Positions 49,350-57,343 of a stretch of 64,000 nt of DNA are shown in pieces (within the stretch, counting starts at the first letter, position 1; the number at the start of each line of letters is the position of its first letter). The stretch comes from Sodalis glossinidius str. 'morsitans' (GTDB lineage: Bacteria; Pseudomonadota; Gammaproteobacteria; Enterobacterales; Enterobacteriaceae). Made by a program: the position numbers and the translations under genes. The notes beneath the pieces are model-generated. The model did not search any database. It saw only the letters and a program-made list of their open reading frames with translations, and was not told where the DNA came from. Location of the stretch: the NCBI RefSeq assembly GCF_000010085.1, contig NC_007712.1, forward strand, positions 3,348,001-3,412,000, given 5' to 3'.

Positions 49350-49565
49350 ATGAGTAACGACGTCATTTCTTTAAATAAACCATTACCTTGCCCATTTTGC
49401 AGAAATGACCTTCTTGAGATTAAGAGAGAGGGGGACGACACCTTTACCTGGCACCAAGTGTGGTGTCCGGCATGTGGTTGCAAAGGCCCTGGCGGACTCA
49501 GTGAAGAGAACTGAATTGCCCGCTGGAACATTTGCAAGCGTGATGCAGCGACTGTGCAACAGTAA
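49350..49565 (+). pseudogene. Lar-like zinc-finger protein with in-frame TGA
   Basis: NKPLPCPFCRNDLLEIKREG and QVWCPACGCKGPGG give two CxxC pairs, as in Lar (restriction alleviation) family proteins of Rac-like prophages. TGA at 49512-49514 stands where IARWN begins; the same frame continues IARWNICKRDAATVQQ to TAA. In Lar proteins the ARWN tail is conserved. The truncated 54-residue form keeps the zinc site. Confidence 0.7.
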
Positions 49566-49660
49566 TAATCCCGGCTGTCGCATGGCAGCCTGAAATCACC
49601 TCACTACTGCACACCGGGTGTGCAAACTCACATTATCGTTTTAATTGACGAGGATTACTT

Positions 49661-50446
49661 ATGTCTAAAATAGTTGTTATCGAAAATACTGTTGTTCGTC
49701 AGGATGCTTTCGGACGCTACTGCCTGAATGATTTACATAAAGCTGCTGGCAATATTAAAAAAGATAGTCCTGCGTACTGGCTTGCAAATAAACAAACCCA
49801 AGAATTGATTGCTCAGTTTTTGAGCGAGGACGGAATTCCGGTATCGGTCATCCGTGGTAGTCCTGAGCAAGGAACATATGTTGCCAAAGAGCTGGTTTTC
49901 GCCTATGCCATGTGGATTAGCGCCGCTTTCAATCTCAAGGTCATCCGCACGTTTGATAAAGCCACCTCTGCGCCGGCGCAACCATTGACTGATCAGCTTC
50001 AGACTGGATTGGCACTGCTCAGTTTCGCTAAACAGGAATTCCGCCTTGCACCATCTGCTGTGCTGGGTTCGCTGCAACAACTTCAAACATCCTGCGGACT
50101 GCCGAATATGCTGCCAGCCTACGCCGTAGACGCACCAGAGGGCAGCACCACAGGCTCCAGCGAGGTCACGCATTCACTCACTGAGCTTTTGCTGCTGCAT
50201 GGCAAGCCCTATACCGCACAGTCTGGCTTCAAGCGTCTGCAACTACTGGGCCTCGTTGAACGCAAGTCACGCCCCAGTACCAAACATCCCGACAGAGAGA
50301 AGATGTTCTGGTCACTAACGGAGAAAGGCTTGCAGTTTGGCAAGAATCTCACCGACCCGGCCAATCCGCGCCAGACGCAGCTCCATTTCTACGATTCGCA
50401 ATTCCCCCGCCTGCTCGCCGTCATGGCGAACGGCGCAGCGGCTTGA
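49661..50446 (+). CDS. KilA-N domain protein
   Basis: 261 residues, intact. KilA-N DNA-binding domain in the first ~100 (RQDAFGRYCLNDLHKAAGNI, GTYVAKELVFAYAMWISAAF). The C-terminal domain looks winged-helix-like (THSLTELLLLHGKPYTAQSG, GFKRLQLLGLVERK, SLTEKGLQFGKNL). Typically a phage antirepressor or regulator. Sits directly before xis. Confidence 0.82.
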   Translation: MSKIVVIENTVVRQDAFGRYCLNDLHKAAGNIKKDSPAYWLANKQTQELIAQFLSEDGIPVSVIRGSPEQGTYVAKELVFAYAMWISAAFNLKVIRTFDKATSAPAQPLTDQLQTGLALLSFAKQEFRLAPSAVLGSLQQLQTSCGLPNMLPAYAVDAPEGSTTGSSEVTHSLTELLLLHGKPYTAQSGFKRLQLLGLVERKSRPSTKHPDREKMFWSLTEKGLQFGKNLTDPANPRQTQLHFYDSQFPRLLAVMANGAAA

Positions 50447-50464
50447 TTTAAGCAGAGGTCATTA

Positions 50465-50704
50465 ATGGCATACATCACATTATCCGAGTGGAATCGGCGG
50501 CAAGCCCGTCCGCGCTGTATGGAAACGCTCAGACGAGCAGCCCGAGGCGGGCGTTTTTTCCCGCCAGCAATATTTGAAGGTCGGGAATATCTGGTCGATG
50601 AAAACGCCGAGAAGCTTACCCGAAACAATACCTTCAGCCCATACAGAACTGTTCACCCAGCATTACTATCGAGGATAAAACATGGCACGCCGGAGAAGCC
50701 ATAA
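50465..50704 (+). CDS. xis: Excisionase (lambda Xis type)
   Basis: 79 residues. MAYITLSEWNRRQARPRCME, ARGGRFFPPAIFEGREYLVD and LLSRIKHG match lambda Xis (TLQEWNARQRRPRSLET... REYLFHE... LLKRIRNG). The winged-helix recombination directionality factor bends attR. Overlaps int by 23 bp, as in lambda. Intact. Confidence 0.9.
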   Translation: MAYITLSEWNRRQARPRCMETLRRAARGGRFFPPAIFEGREYLVDENAEKLTRNNTFSPYRTVHPALLSRIKHGTPEKP

Positions 50705-51747
50705 GAACCGCGATTTGCCGCCAAACCTGCAACCCCGCAATGACGGCTATTTTTGCTATCGCGATCCACGCACGGGGAAAGAATATGGCCTCGGACGCAA
50801 TCGTCTAGAGGCCATTACGCAAGCTATCGCGGCTAATATGGCGATTTATGGCTCATCAAAAGCAATCACCGCTCATTGACCGCATCAGCGGCACACAGGC
50901 AACCACAGTTAGCGAATGGACTACACGTTATCTGGAAATATTGGAGAGCCGAAAGCTTAAGCCGAAAACGATGAGCGAGTACAATAAATACCTGAAGGCC
51001 GTTAACGCCTACTTAGATGAGTTTGCTATTCAGAAAGTAGAAACCAAAGACATTGCCGCCTTCCTGAGACAGTGGGTAAAAACAGGAAAAGTGACAATAG
51101 CAAACCGTATCAGAGCATTGCTGCTTGACTTGTTTCGTGAAGCCATTGCTGAAGGGGTGATTAAAAGCAATCCAGCCGAAGCTACGCGCAACCAGCGGGT
51201 AGAAATTCAACGTGAGCGCATAACTTTGGACGACTGGAAGGCTATCCGCAAAGCAGCGGATAAATTACCCGAATGGGTTGGCCCTTTCCTTGACCTTGCT
51301 TTGCTCACAGGGCAACGCCTGAGCGATGTACAGAGCATGTGCTGGAAGGATTATAGGAGGGGACGTCTTTACATCAAACAGGAAAAAACCGGCATGATAC
51401 TGGCTATCGCGGAAACGACTCGCCTTGAATGCTTGAACCTTTCTCTCTCGGATGTACTTCAAAGATTCAAAACGTTAAATAATGGTCAATTTCACATTGT
51501 AGCTGATGAAAAACAAAGTGTGCTCGCTAAGAAAACACTGTCTGAAGCATTCATGAAAGCGCATCGTGCATCTGGTTTGGAGTGGGAAGGCAAGCCCCCT
51601 TCGTTTCATGAAATTAGAAGTCTATCCGCTCGCTTACATACTGAGGAGAAAGGGAAAGACTATGCACAAAAACTCCTAGGTCATAAATCAGCAACCATGA
51701 CCGACAAGTACCGGGATGTAAGAGGCTCAGAATGGACGGAGGTGTAA
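50682..51747 (+). pseudogene. int: Lambda-type tyrosine integrase, frameshifted after the arm-binding domain
   Basis: The arm-binding domain starts MARRRSHKNRDLPPNLQPRN and GYFCYRDPRTGKEYGLGRNR. Near 50855-50875 the frame shifts by one base. The core-binding and catalytic domains follow (from about 50870). Catalytic residues are all present: Arg in LLTGQRLSDVQ, Lys in KQEKTG, HEIRSLSAR (His, Arg), LLGHKSATM (His) and Tyr in TDKYRD. A separate core-plus-catalytic fragment could start at 50848, but arm-site binding and excision should be lost. Confidence 0.88.
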
Positions 51748-51812
51748 TTATTTCGAGTAATTTCGATCGATTTCTTGTAACCCTTTGAATAAAAATGCTT
51801 ATATTTCACCGC

Positions 51813-51831
51813 CGCTGTATAACTATCAGCG
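51813..51831 (+). other. Prophage right attachment site (attR core)
   Basis: CGCTGTATAACTATCAGCG, identical to attL 30253-30271, 66 bp past the int stop. The flanks differ on both sides, so the core is exactly 19 bp. Confidence 0.92.
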
Positions 51832-51880
51832 CCGCTCGAAAATTTTGGTGGCTGATCTCGTGTCACACGATGGCCTCTGA
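51813..51880 (+). pseudogene. argA: Displaced 3' end of argA
   Basis: In frame with the argA ending: [21 protein letters not shown], then TGA (51878-51880). E. coli ArgA ends YNYQRKSKVLMADLG. This is the original tail, cut off by the prophage. Confidence 0.88.
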
Positions 51881-51932
51881 GCGATGACGCCATCGCACGC
51901 TGCGGGCCGCGCGGTAATCATGCCCGCAAGCG

Positions 51933-53792
51933 TCAGCGGACGTCGGATGGCGCACCGGCTGCCAGCCGCTCGATAAGGCCGCTGCGCCGCTGGGTTCGGG
52001 TGGCAATGGCGTACTGCACCACCTCGTCGGTGGCGTAGAGAGAGAGCCGCGCGCGCGCGCGCGTCACTGCGGTATAAAGCAGCTCCCGCGTCAGCACCGG
52101 CACGATTTGATTGGGTAATACCAGAGCCGTATGTTGGAACTCCGACCCCTGAGATTTATGCACAGTCATCGCAAAGGCTGTCTCATGTTCCGGCAGCCGG
52201 CTCAACGGCACCGCCCTGATACCGCCATCCGGCAAGGAAAAGTGCACGCGCAGCGTCTGTTCGTCCTCCCGGAGCAAAATACCGATATCGCCATTGTACA
52301 GCCCCAGCGACGGTGCATTGCGCACGATCATCACCGGCCGGCCAGCGTAGCCGCGGCCAGCGTTGCCAAGGGTGAGCAGCCCCGCCCGGCTCAAGGCCTG
52401 TTCAATGCGATCGTTAAGGCCGGCGACCCCAAACGGCCCTTCACGCAGCGCACATAGCAGGCGGAAGCGGTTAAAGGCGTCCAAAATAGCGGCCGGCGCA
52501 TCTTGATCGCGTACCCGCTGCAGATAGTCCCAGTAACCGCTAACGCAGTCGTCCAGCAGGCGCTGATAGTCTGCCGCCTCACGCAGCGGCGTGTAGTCTA
52601 CGTCCGCCGCCGTGCCGGCCTTCAACAGCCCCAGAGCGCCCTTTCCGTCTCCGGCGTTGATCGCGTTAGCCAACCGGCCAATGCCGGAACCCTCGTCAAA
52701 GCGGTAGCTTTTACGCAGCAGACACAGACTGTCGGCAACGCCGTAACCGTCGCACCCCGCCGGCAGCGTAAAACCCGTCAACCGCGCCAGCTGCGCGCGC
52801 TGCGCGGGGCTGTAACCGGCCTCGGCGAACTGGCAGATATCCCCCAACACCGCCCCCGCCTCCACCGACGACAGCTGGCAACGATCCCCCAGGAAAATCA
52901 CCCGCGCCTGCGACGGCAGCGCCGCAATGACATTGGCCATCATCGGCAAATCGACCATCGACGCTTCGTCGATTATCAGGATATCCACATGCAGCGGGTT
53001 GCCGCGGTGATAGCGCATCCGCTGGCTGTTGGGCTGTGCCCCGAGCAAGCGATGTAGCGTTATCGCCTCGCGCGGCAACCGCTGTTTTTGCTCTTCGTCC
53101 AATCCCAGACGCTGCAACGCCAGACTTAGGGACTCACTCAGCCGTGCCGCCGCCTTGCCGGTGGGGGCCGCCATCAGTATGCGCAAACGCCGGCCGTCGC
53201 TAAGCTGCAGCAATGCCGCCAGCAGCTTCGCAACCGTAGAGGTTTTACCGGTGCCCGGCCCGCCGGATATCAGCGCCACAGGATGCGTTATCGCGACCGC
53301 CGCGGCAATTTTTTGCCAGTCGATTACAGCATCGTCGCCGGGAAAGTAACGCGCCAGCACCGCGGCGATTCTGGCTTCCTCGCCGTCCACCGGCGGCCGC
53401 GCCCGGTTGAAGAACTGCGCCACCGCGCATTCATAGCGCCACATGCGCTGTAAATATAGACGCTGATTGTCCAATACCAGAGGCGTCGGGCGGGAACCGT
53501 CGCTGACCGCCGGCGATGCCAGCAGACGTTGCTGCCAATCCTCTTGAGAAGGGCTGCCAGCTTGTAGCCACGCCTGTTGCGCCAGCGGCGGCATTCGGCC
53601 GTCAAATAGCCGCTCCGGGGTCAATAGCGCCAGCGGCAGGCAAACATGGCCAGCGCCGGCATCGGCGCTAAGCCAGGCGCTGGCCAGCATCAGTGCGGGC
53701 TCAGCGGGCGTCGCCAGCATTAGGGCAAATTGAACGTCCAGCGGTCGCCACAGGCGCAACCGTTGCGCCTCGGCAAGAATAGCTTCCATCAT
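51933..53792 (-). CDS. recD: Exodeoxyribonuclease V subunit RecD
   Basis: 5'-3' helicase subunit of RecBCD, 619 residues (608 in E. coli). Walker A LISGGPGTGKTSTVAKLL near residue 165, VDILIIDEASMVDLPMMANV, and motif VI region MTVHKSQGSEF...LYTAVTRARARL. A (CG)n run at about 52047-52062 encodes part of the last motif, but the frame is intact. Follows recB with an 8-bp gap. Confidence 0.94.
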   Translation of the reverse strand: MMEAILAEAQRLRLWRPLDVQFALMLATPAEPALMLASAWLSADAGAGHVCLPLALLTPERLFDGRMPPLAQQAWLQAGSPSQEDWQQRLLASPAVSDGSRPTPLVLDNQRLYLQRMWRYECAVAQFFNRARPPVDGEEARIAAVLARYFPGDDAVIDWQKIAAAVAITHPVALISGGPGTGKTSTVAKLLAALLQLSDGRRLRILMAAPTGKAAARLSESLSLALQRLGLDEEQKQRLPREAITLHRLLGAQPNSQRMRYHRGNPLHVDILIIDEASMVDLPMMANVIAALPSQARVIFLGDRCQLSSVEAGAVLGDICQFAEAGYSPAQRAQLARLTGFTLPAGCDGYGVADSLCLLRKSYRFDEGSGIGRLANAINAGDGKGALGLLKAGTAADVDYTPLREAADYQRLLDDCVSGYWDYLQRVRDQDAPAAILDAFNRFRLLCALREGPFGVAGLNDRIEQALSRAGLLTLGNAGRGYAGRPVMIVRNAPSLGLYNGDIGILLREDEQTLRVHFSLPDGGIRAVPLSRLPEHETAFAMTVHKSQGSEFQHTALVLPNQIVPVLTRELLYTAVTRARARLSLYATDEVVQYAIATRTQRRSGLIERLAAGAPSDVR

Positions 53793-53800
53793 TGAGCCTC

Positions 53801-56800
53801 CTACGTTAGCCGCGTTGCGCCGGTGAATAACGCGTCGAGCCCGTCGATTAAGGCGCTATCCGGGCGGCAGTGGAAAATGCCGTTCCCCGGCTGCGCCGCA
53901 TCAACGCCGCGCAGAAACAGATAATACACGCCGCCGAAATCGCGCGAATAATGATAGTCCGCCAGACGGTGACGCAGATAGCGGTGCAGCGCCAGGGTAT
54001 ACAGCTGATACTGCAGATCATAGCGGTGGGCAATCATAGCCTGCTCCATCGCCGGCCGGGTGTAGGCGGCACTCTCTTCCCCCAGCCAGTTGGATTTATG
54101 GTCCAGCAGGTAATAGCGGCCCTGCCAGCGGAAAACCAGGTCAATAAACCCCTTCAGCATTCCCTTGATCTGGGGGAAATCCAGCGCTGGGCAACGTGCC
54201 GACAGCGGATCGTAGCGCTTGCAGATCTGATCCAGGTCGCGCGCCTGCACCAAAGCGTCGATGGGCAGATAAAATTGCAGTTCAGCCTGCCGGCTGTCGG
54301 GTGTCAGTCGCGCGAGAGAAAGCGAGCCGCCGTCCAGAGGCATAGCGATAATTTTTTCTATCCAGTCCGTTATCACCGGCAACCAGACGACATCGATACC
54401 CTGTTGTGCCAGCTGTTCGCTGAGCCACTGCGGGTCCAGTGGCCGATTAAAATCCAGGGTTTCAAACAGGCCGTGCAAAAACGTCCCCGGCGCCGCGCCG
54501 CGCGGAAAGGTATGTGGCGTCAGCTGCAACGTCTCCTGCTGCCGGCCCTCCCCCGCGGCGTCGATATCCAGCCGCGGCTGTAACTCCATCACCACCGAGC
54601 TGCCGTGCCGTTGCAATCCGGAATAGCTGGTGACCCGCCAGGGATCGCACGGCGGTTCAGGCCAGCGGCGGGCGCTTAGCGCCTGCGCTGGCGCCGCCGC
54701 AGGTGTAAGCGGTTGCGCCGGCGCGGCCTGCGCCTCACACAGAACAATATCGCCATCAGCGCGGCTTGCCAGCGCCGCCAAGCATTCACGCAAATCATCG
54801 GCATCGCCGTTCTGGCCTTGCTGAATCAGATAACCCGGTGCGCTTAGATGTAGATCGCTGGCGCCGGTTTTTTTACGGCTACCGCGATACAGTGGCGCAA
54901 TGCCGAGACTGCAATGATAAATGGAGCGCGTTACCGCCACGTACAACAGCCGCAAATCCTCCGCCAGTCGCTCCTCTTCCGCCAGCCGCAGACTCTCCTG
55001 CGCCGCGCGGAGATCCAGCCATGCCCCGTAGGCTTCGCGATCGTGGAACAGCGGCCGCTTTTGCACGCGAAAATCGGCCGCGAACGGCAGGAACACCAGC
55101 GGGAATTCCCGCCCTTTTGATTTATGTACCGTGATGATTTGCACCAGATGACGATCGCTTTCCAGCCGCAATTGCTGGTTTGCCGCCTGCGGGTTAGGAG
55201 ACGCTATTTGCAACGCCAGCCAGCGGACCAGCGCATATTCGTTCTCCAGCTGTGTCGAGGCTTCCTGCAGCAGTTCGCCCAAATGCAGCACGTCGGTCAA
55301 CCGGCGTTCGCCGCCCTGGCTGGCCAAAAGATTTTCCGCGATGCGATGGTTCATCATCATCTGACGCAGCATCGGTAATACGCCGCTTTTTTGCCAGCGC
55401 TGGCGATAGCCGGCGAACTCCTCAACCCGCTGTTCCCAGCGCCGTTCATCGTTATTCAGCGCGTCAATAGCGACGGCGTCGAAGCCCAGCAGGCCAGTGG
55501 CCAACGCCGTGCGCAGCGCGGTATCCTTCTCTGGAGTCAACACTGCCTGCAAAATCCACAGCAGTTCGCGCGCCTCGGGCGTGTCAAAGACGCTATCCCG
55601 GTTAGACAGATACACCGCCGGGATCATCAGCGCCGCCAGCGCATCACGCATCAATGCCGCCTCGTGGCGGTTGCGTACCAGCACCGTGATATCCGACGCC
55701 TGCAGCGGCTGCCGGCCCCGACGGCCTTCCAACCAGGCTTCTCCCTCACGCGCGGCGTCCAGCCAGTCGCGGATGGTAGCGGCGCATTGCTGCACCATAC
55801 ACTGTTGGTATTCGCTTACACCCACGCCGGCCCCCGGCTGTAGCCAAACGCGCAGCGCCGGCTGTGGCTGTCGTTCCACGACCAGCCGCAAACAGGCGTT
55901 GCTTTCCGCGGCTGCCACCGGCAAAAAGGGGATCGCGCTGAAAATAAACGGCGCCGGCAGGCTTTGGAACAGCTGATTCACCGCATTGATCATCCCCGGC
56001 GCTGAGCGCCAGTTGGTATAAAGGGTATAGTGAGCGTCTACTTCACTGCGGGCACGCATATAGGTAAAAATGTCTGCGCCGCGAAACGCGTAGATCGCTT
56101 GTTTCGGGTCGCCTATCAGCAGTAGGGCACAATCGGGTTTACCGCCGTATACGTGACGGAAAATACGGTATTGTTGCGGGTCGGTATCCTGAAATTCATC
56201 AATCATCGCTACCGGATAGCGTGAGCGCACCGATTCGGCCAAGGCTTCACCACCGCGGCCGGCCAGCGCCCGATCCAAACGATTTAGCAAATCGTCGAAC
56301 CCTAGCTCCGCCCGCCGCTGTTTTTCCTGCTCAAGCGCCTGACGCATCTCCGCCAGCGCCATAACAAAGATCAAATCGCGCAGAGAAGTCCTGTGCTGAT
56401 AAAAGGCCTGCACCGCAGCAAATAGCTCATAGTGAGGCGGATCGCCAGCGGTCGTTTTTTCTGCCAATACCGCACTTGTAAACCGTTCCAGCTCATCAGG
56501 GACCTGATAATCGACGGTGTGCTGCTCCGCCCAGCAATTGACTTTCGCCATCCAGGACGGCAGGTTTTTGCTGCTATAAACCCGACGGTCGAGTTTGTGA
56601 GCGTCAAGGATCGTCGGGATCTCCGCCGCCGCCGCACGCCACTGTCGCTTCAGGTCGTCAATACCGGCAATGATGCGCGCATGCCGTGCCAGGACGGACT
56701 CACTTAACGCCGGCGGATCGCGTACCTCCGGCGGCTCTCCCTGCAGATAGGGCAGCAGTTCCGCCAGCAGGTTTTCCGGCCCTTCCCAGTGCTGCTGTAC

Positions 56801-57343
56801 CATGCGCGCAACTTCCAGCGGCAACGGATAGCAGTGGCGGCGCCAGAAGTCAGCGCTCACCTGCTGGCGCAGCAGCGTTTCATCTTCCAGCAGTGTCTGC
56901 TGAAACAGCATGCCCGATTCGATGGCGCTGTGGTTCAACATACGTTGGCAAAAGCCATGAATGGTAAATATCGCCGCCTCGTCCATCTGTCGCTCCGCCG
57001 CCAGCAAATGCAGAGCGGCAAGCCTATGATCGTCGAGCTGCGCCAACAGTGCCGCCAGCAGCGGGTCCTCGCTTTCACCGCGCATGCAGGCCAGCCGCAA
57101 CCGGTGGATATTGTCGCGGATACGGCCGCGCAGCTCCTCGGTGGCAGCCTCGGTAAAGGTCACCACCAGTATTTCTTCTACACTTAAGGGCCGAGGAAAC
57201 GCCGCCTCGCCGCCTAGCCCAAGTAGCAAACGCAGATAAAGCGCGGCCAGGGTGTAGGTTTTCCCCGTCCCCGCCGACGCTTCCACAAGGCGGGTCCCCT
57301 GCAACGGCAATGTCATGGGGTCAAGGCTCTCGGCGGTCTTCAA
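53801..57343 (-). CDS. recB: Exodeoxyribonuclease V subunit RecB
   Basis: Helicase-nuclease subunit of RecBCD. Walker A VEASAGTGKTYTLAALYLRL, MIDEFQDTDPQQYRIFRHVY and GDPKQAIYAFRGADIFTYM are SF1 motifs. The nuclease domain holds the active-site segment YYLLDHKSNWLGE (Asp-Lys). No ATG fits the N-terminus; TTG at 57343 (LKTAESLDPMTLPLQG, cf. MSDVAETLDPLRLPLQG) gives 1180 residues, exactly the E. coli length, with AAGGAAA upstream. It overlaps the ptrA stop by 23 bp. The next ATG is at 57316. Confidence 0.94.
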   Translation of the reverse strand: MKTAESLDPMTLPLQGTRLVEASAGTGKTYTLAALYLRLLLGLGGEAAFPRPLSVEEILVVTFTEAATEELRGRIRDNIHRLRLACMRGESEDPLLAALLAQLDDHRLAALHLLAAERQMDEAAIFTIHGFCQRMLNHSAIESGMLFQQTLLEDETLLRQQVSADFWRRHCYPLPLEVARMVQQHWEGPENLLAELLPYLQGEPPEVRDPPALSESVLARHARIIAGIDDLKRQWRAAAAEIPTILDAHKLDRRVYSSKNLPSWMAKVNCWAEQHTVDYQVPDELERFTSAVLAEKTTAGDPPHYELFAAVQAFYQHRTSLRDLIFVMALAEMRQALEQEKQRRAELGFDDLLNRLDRALAGRGGEALAESVRSRYPVAMIDEFQDTDPQQYRIFRHVYGGKPDCALLLIGDPKQAIYAFRGADIFTYMRARSEVDAHYTLYTNWRSAPGMINAVNQLFQSLPAPFIFSAIPFLPVAAAESNACLRLVVERQPQPALRVWLQPGAGVGVSEYQQCMVQQCAATIRDWLDAAREGEAWLEGRRGRQPLQASDITVLVRNRHEAALMRDALAALMIPAVYLSNRDSVFDTPEARELLWILQAVLTPEKDTALRTALATGLLGFDAVAIDALNNDERRWEQRVEEFAGYRQRWQKSGVLPMLRQMMMNHRIAENLLASQGGERRLTDVLHLGELLQEASTQLENEYALVRWLALQIASPNPQAANQQLRLESDRHLVQIITVHKSKGREFPLVFLPFAADFRVQKRPLFHDREAYGAWLDLRAAQESLRLAEEERLAEDLRLLYVAVTRSIYHCSLGIAPLYRGSRKKTGASDLHLSAPGYLIQQGQNGDADDLRECLAALASRADGDIVLCEAQAAPAQPLTPAAAPAQALSARRWPEPPCDPWRVTSYSGLQRHGSSVVMELQPRLDIDAAGEGRQQETLQLTPHTFPRGAAPGTFLHGLFETLDFNRPLDPQWLSEQLAQQGIDVVWLPVITDWIEKIIAMPLDGGSLSLARLTPDSRQAELQFYLPIDALVQARDLDQICKRYDPLSARCPALDFPQIKGMLKGFIDLVFRWQGRYYLLDHKSNWLGEESAAYTRPAMEQAMIAHRYDLQYQLYTLALHRYLRHRLADYHYSRDFGGVYYLFLRGVDAAQPGNGIFHCRPDSALIDGLDALFTGATRLT

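Larger units (their letters stand above)
30253..51831. mobile_element. Cryptic lambdoid prophage in argA
   Basis: Bounded by identical 19-bp cores; int and xis sit at the attR end. Gene order and strands match lambda: int-xis-N-cI on plus; cro-cII-O-P-nin-Q and tail genes on minus. Immunity is duplicated. Terminase, portal, capsid and sheath genes are missing, and most remaining genes carry stops, frameshifts or deletions. The tail module is of contractile baseplate type, so the parent was a temperate myovirus with lambda-like control (inference). It cannot form particles on its own. Confidence 0.93.

Noticed and set aside
50840..50880. Programmed frameshift to produce full-length integrase
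   Set aside because: Lambda-type integrases are not made by frameshifting, and no slippery heptamer is evident at the junction; simple decay fits the rest of the prophage.
52040..52065. (CG)n run in recD as a frame-disrupting simple repeat
   Set aside because: The reading frame through it is intact and encodes the conserved TRARARL helicase segment.
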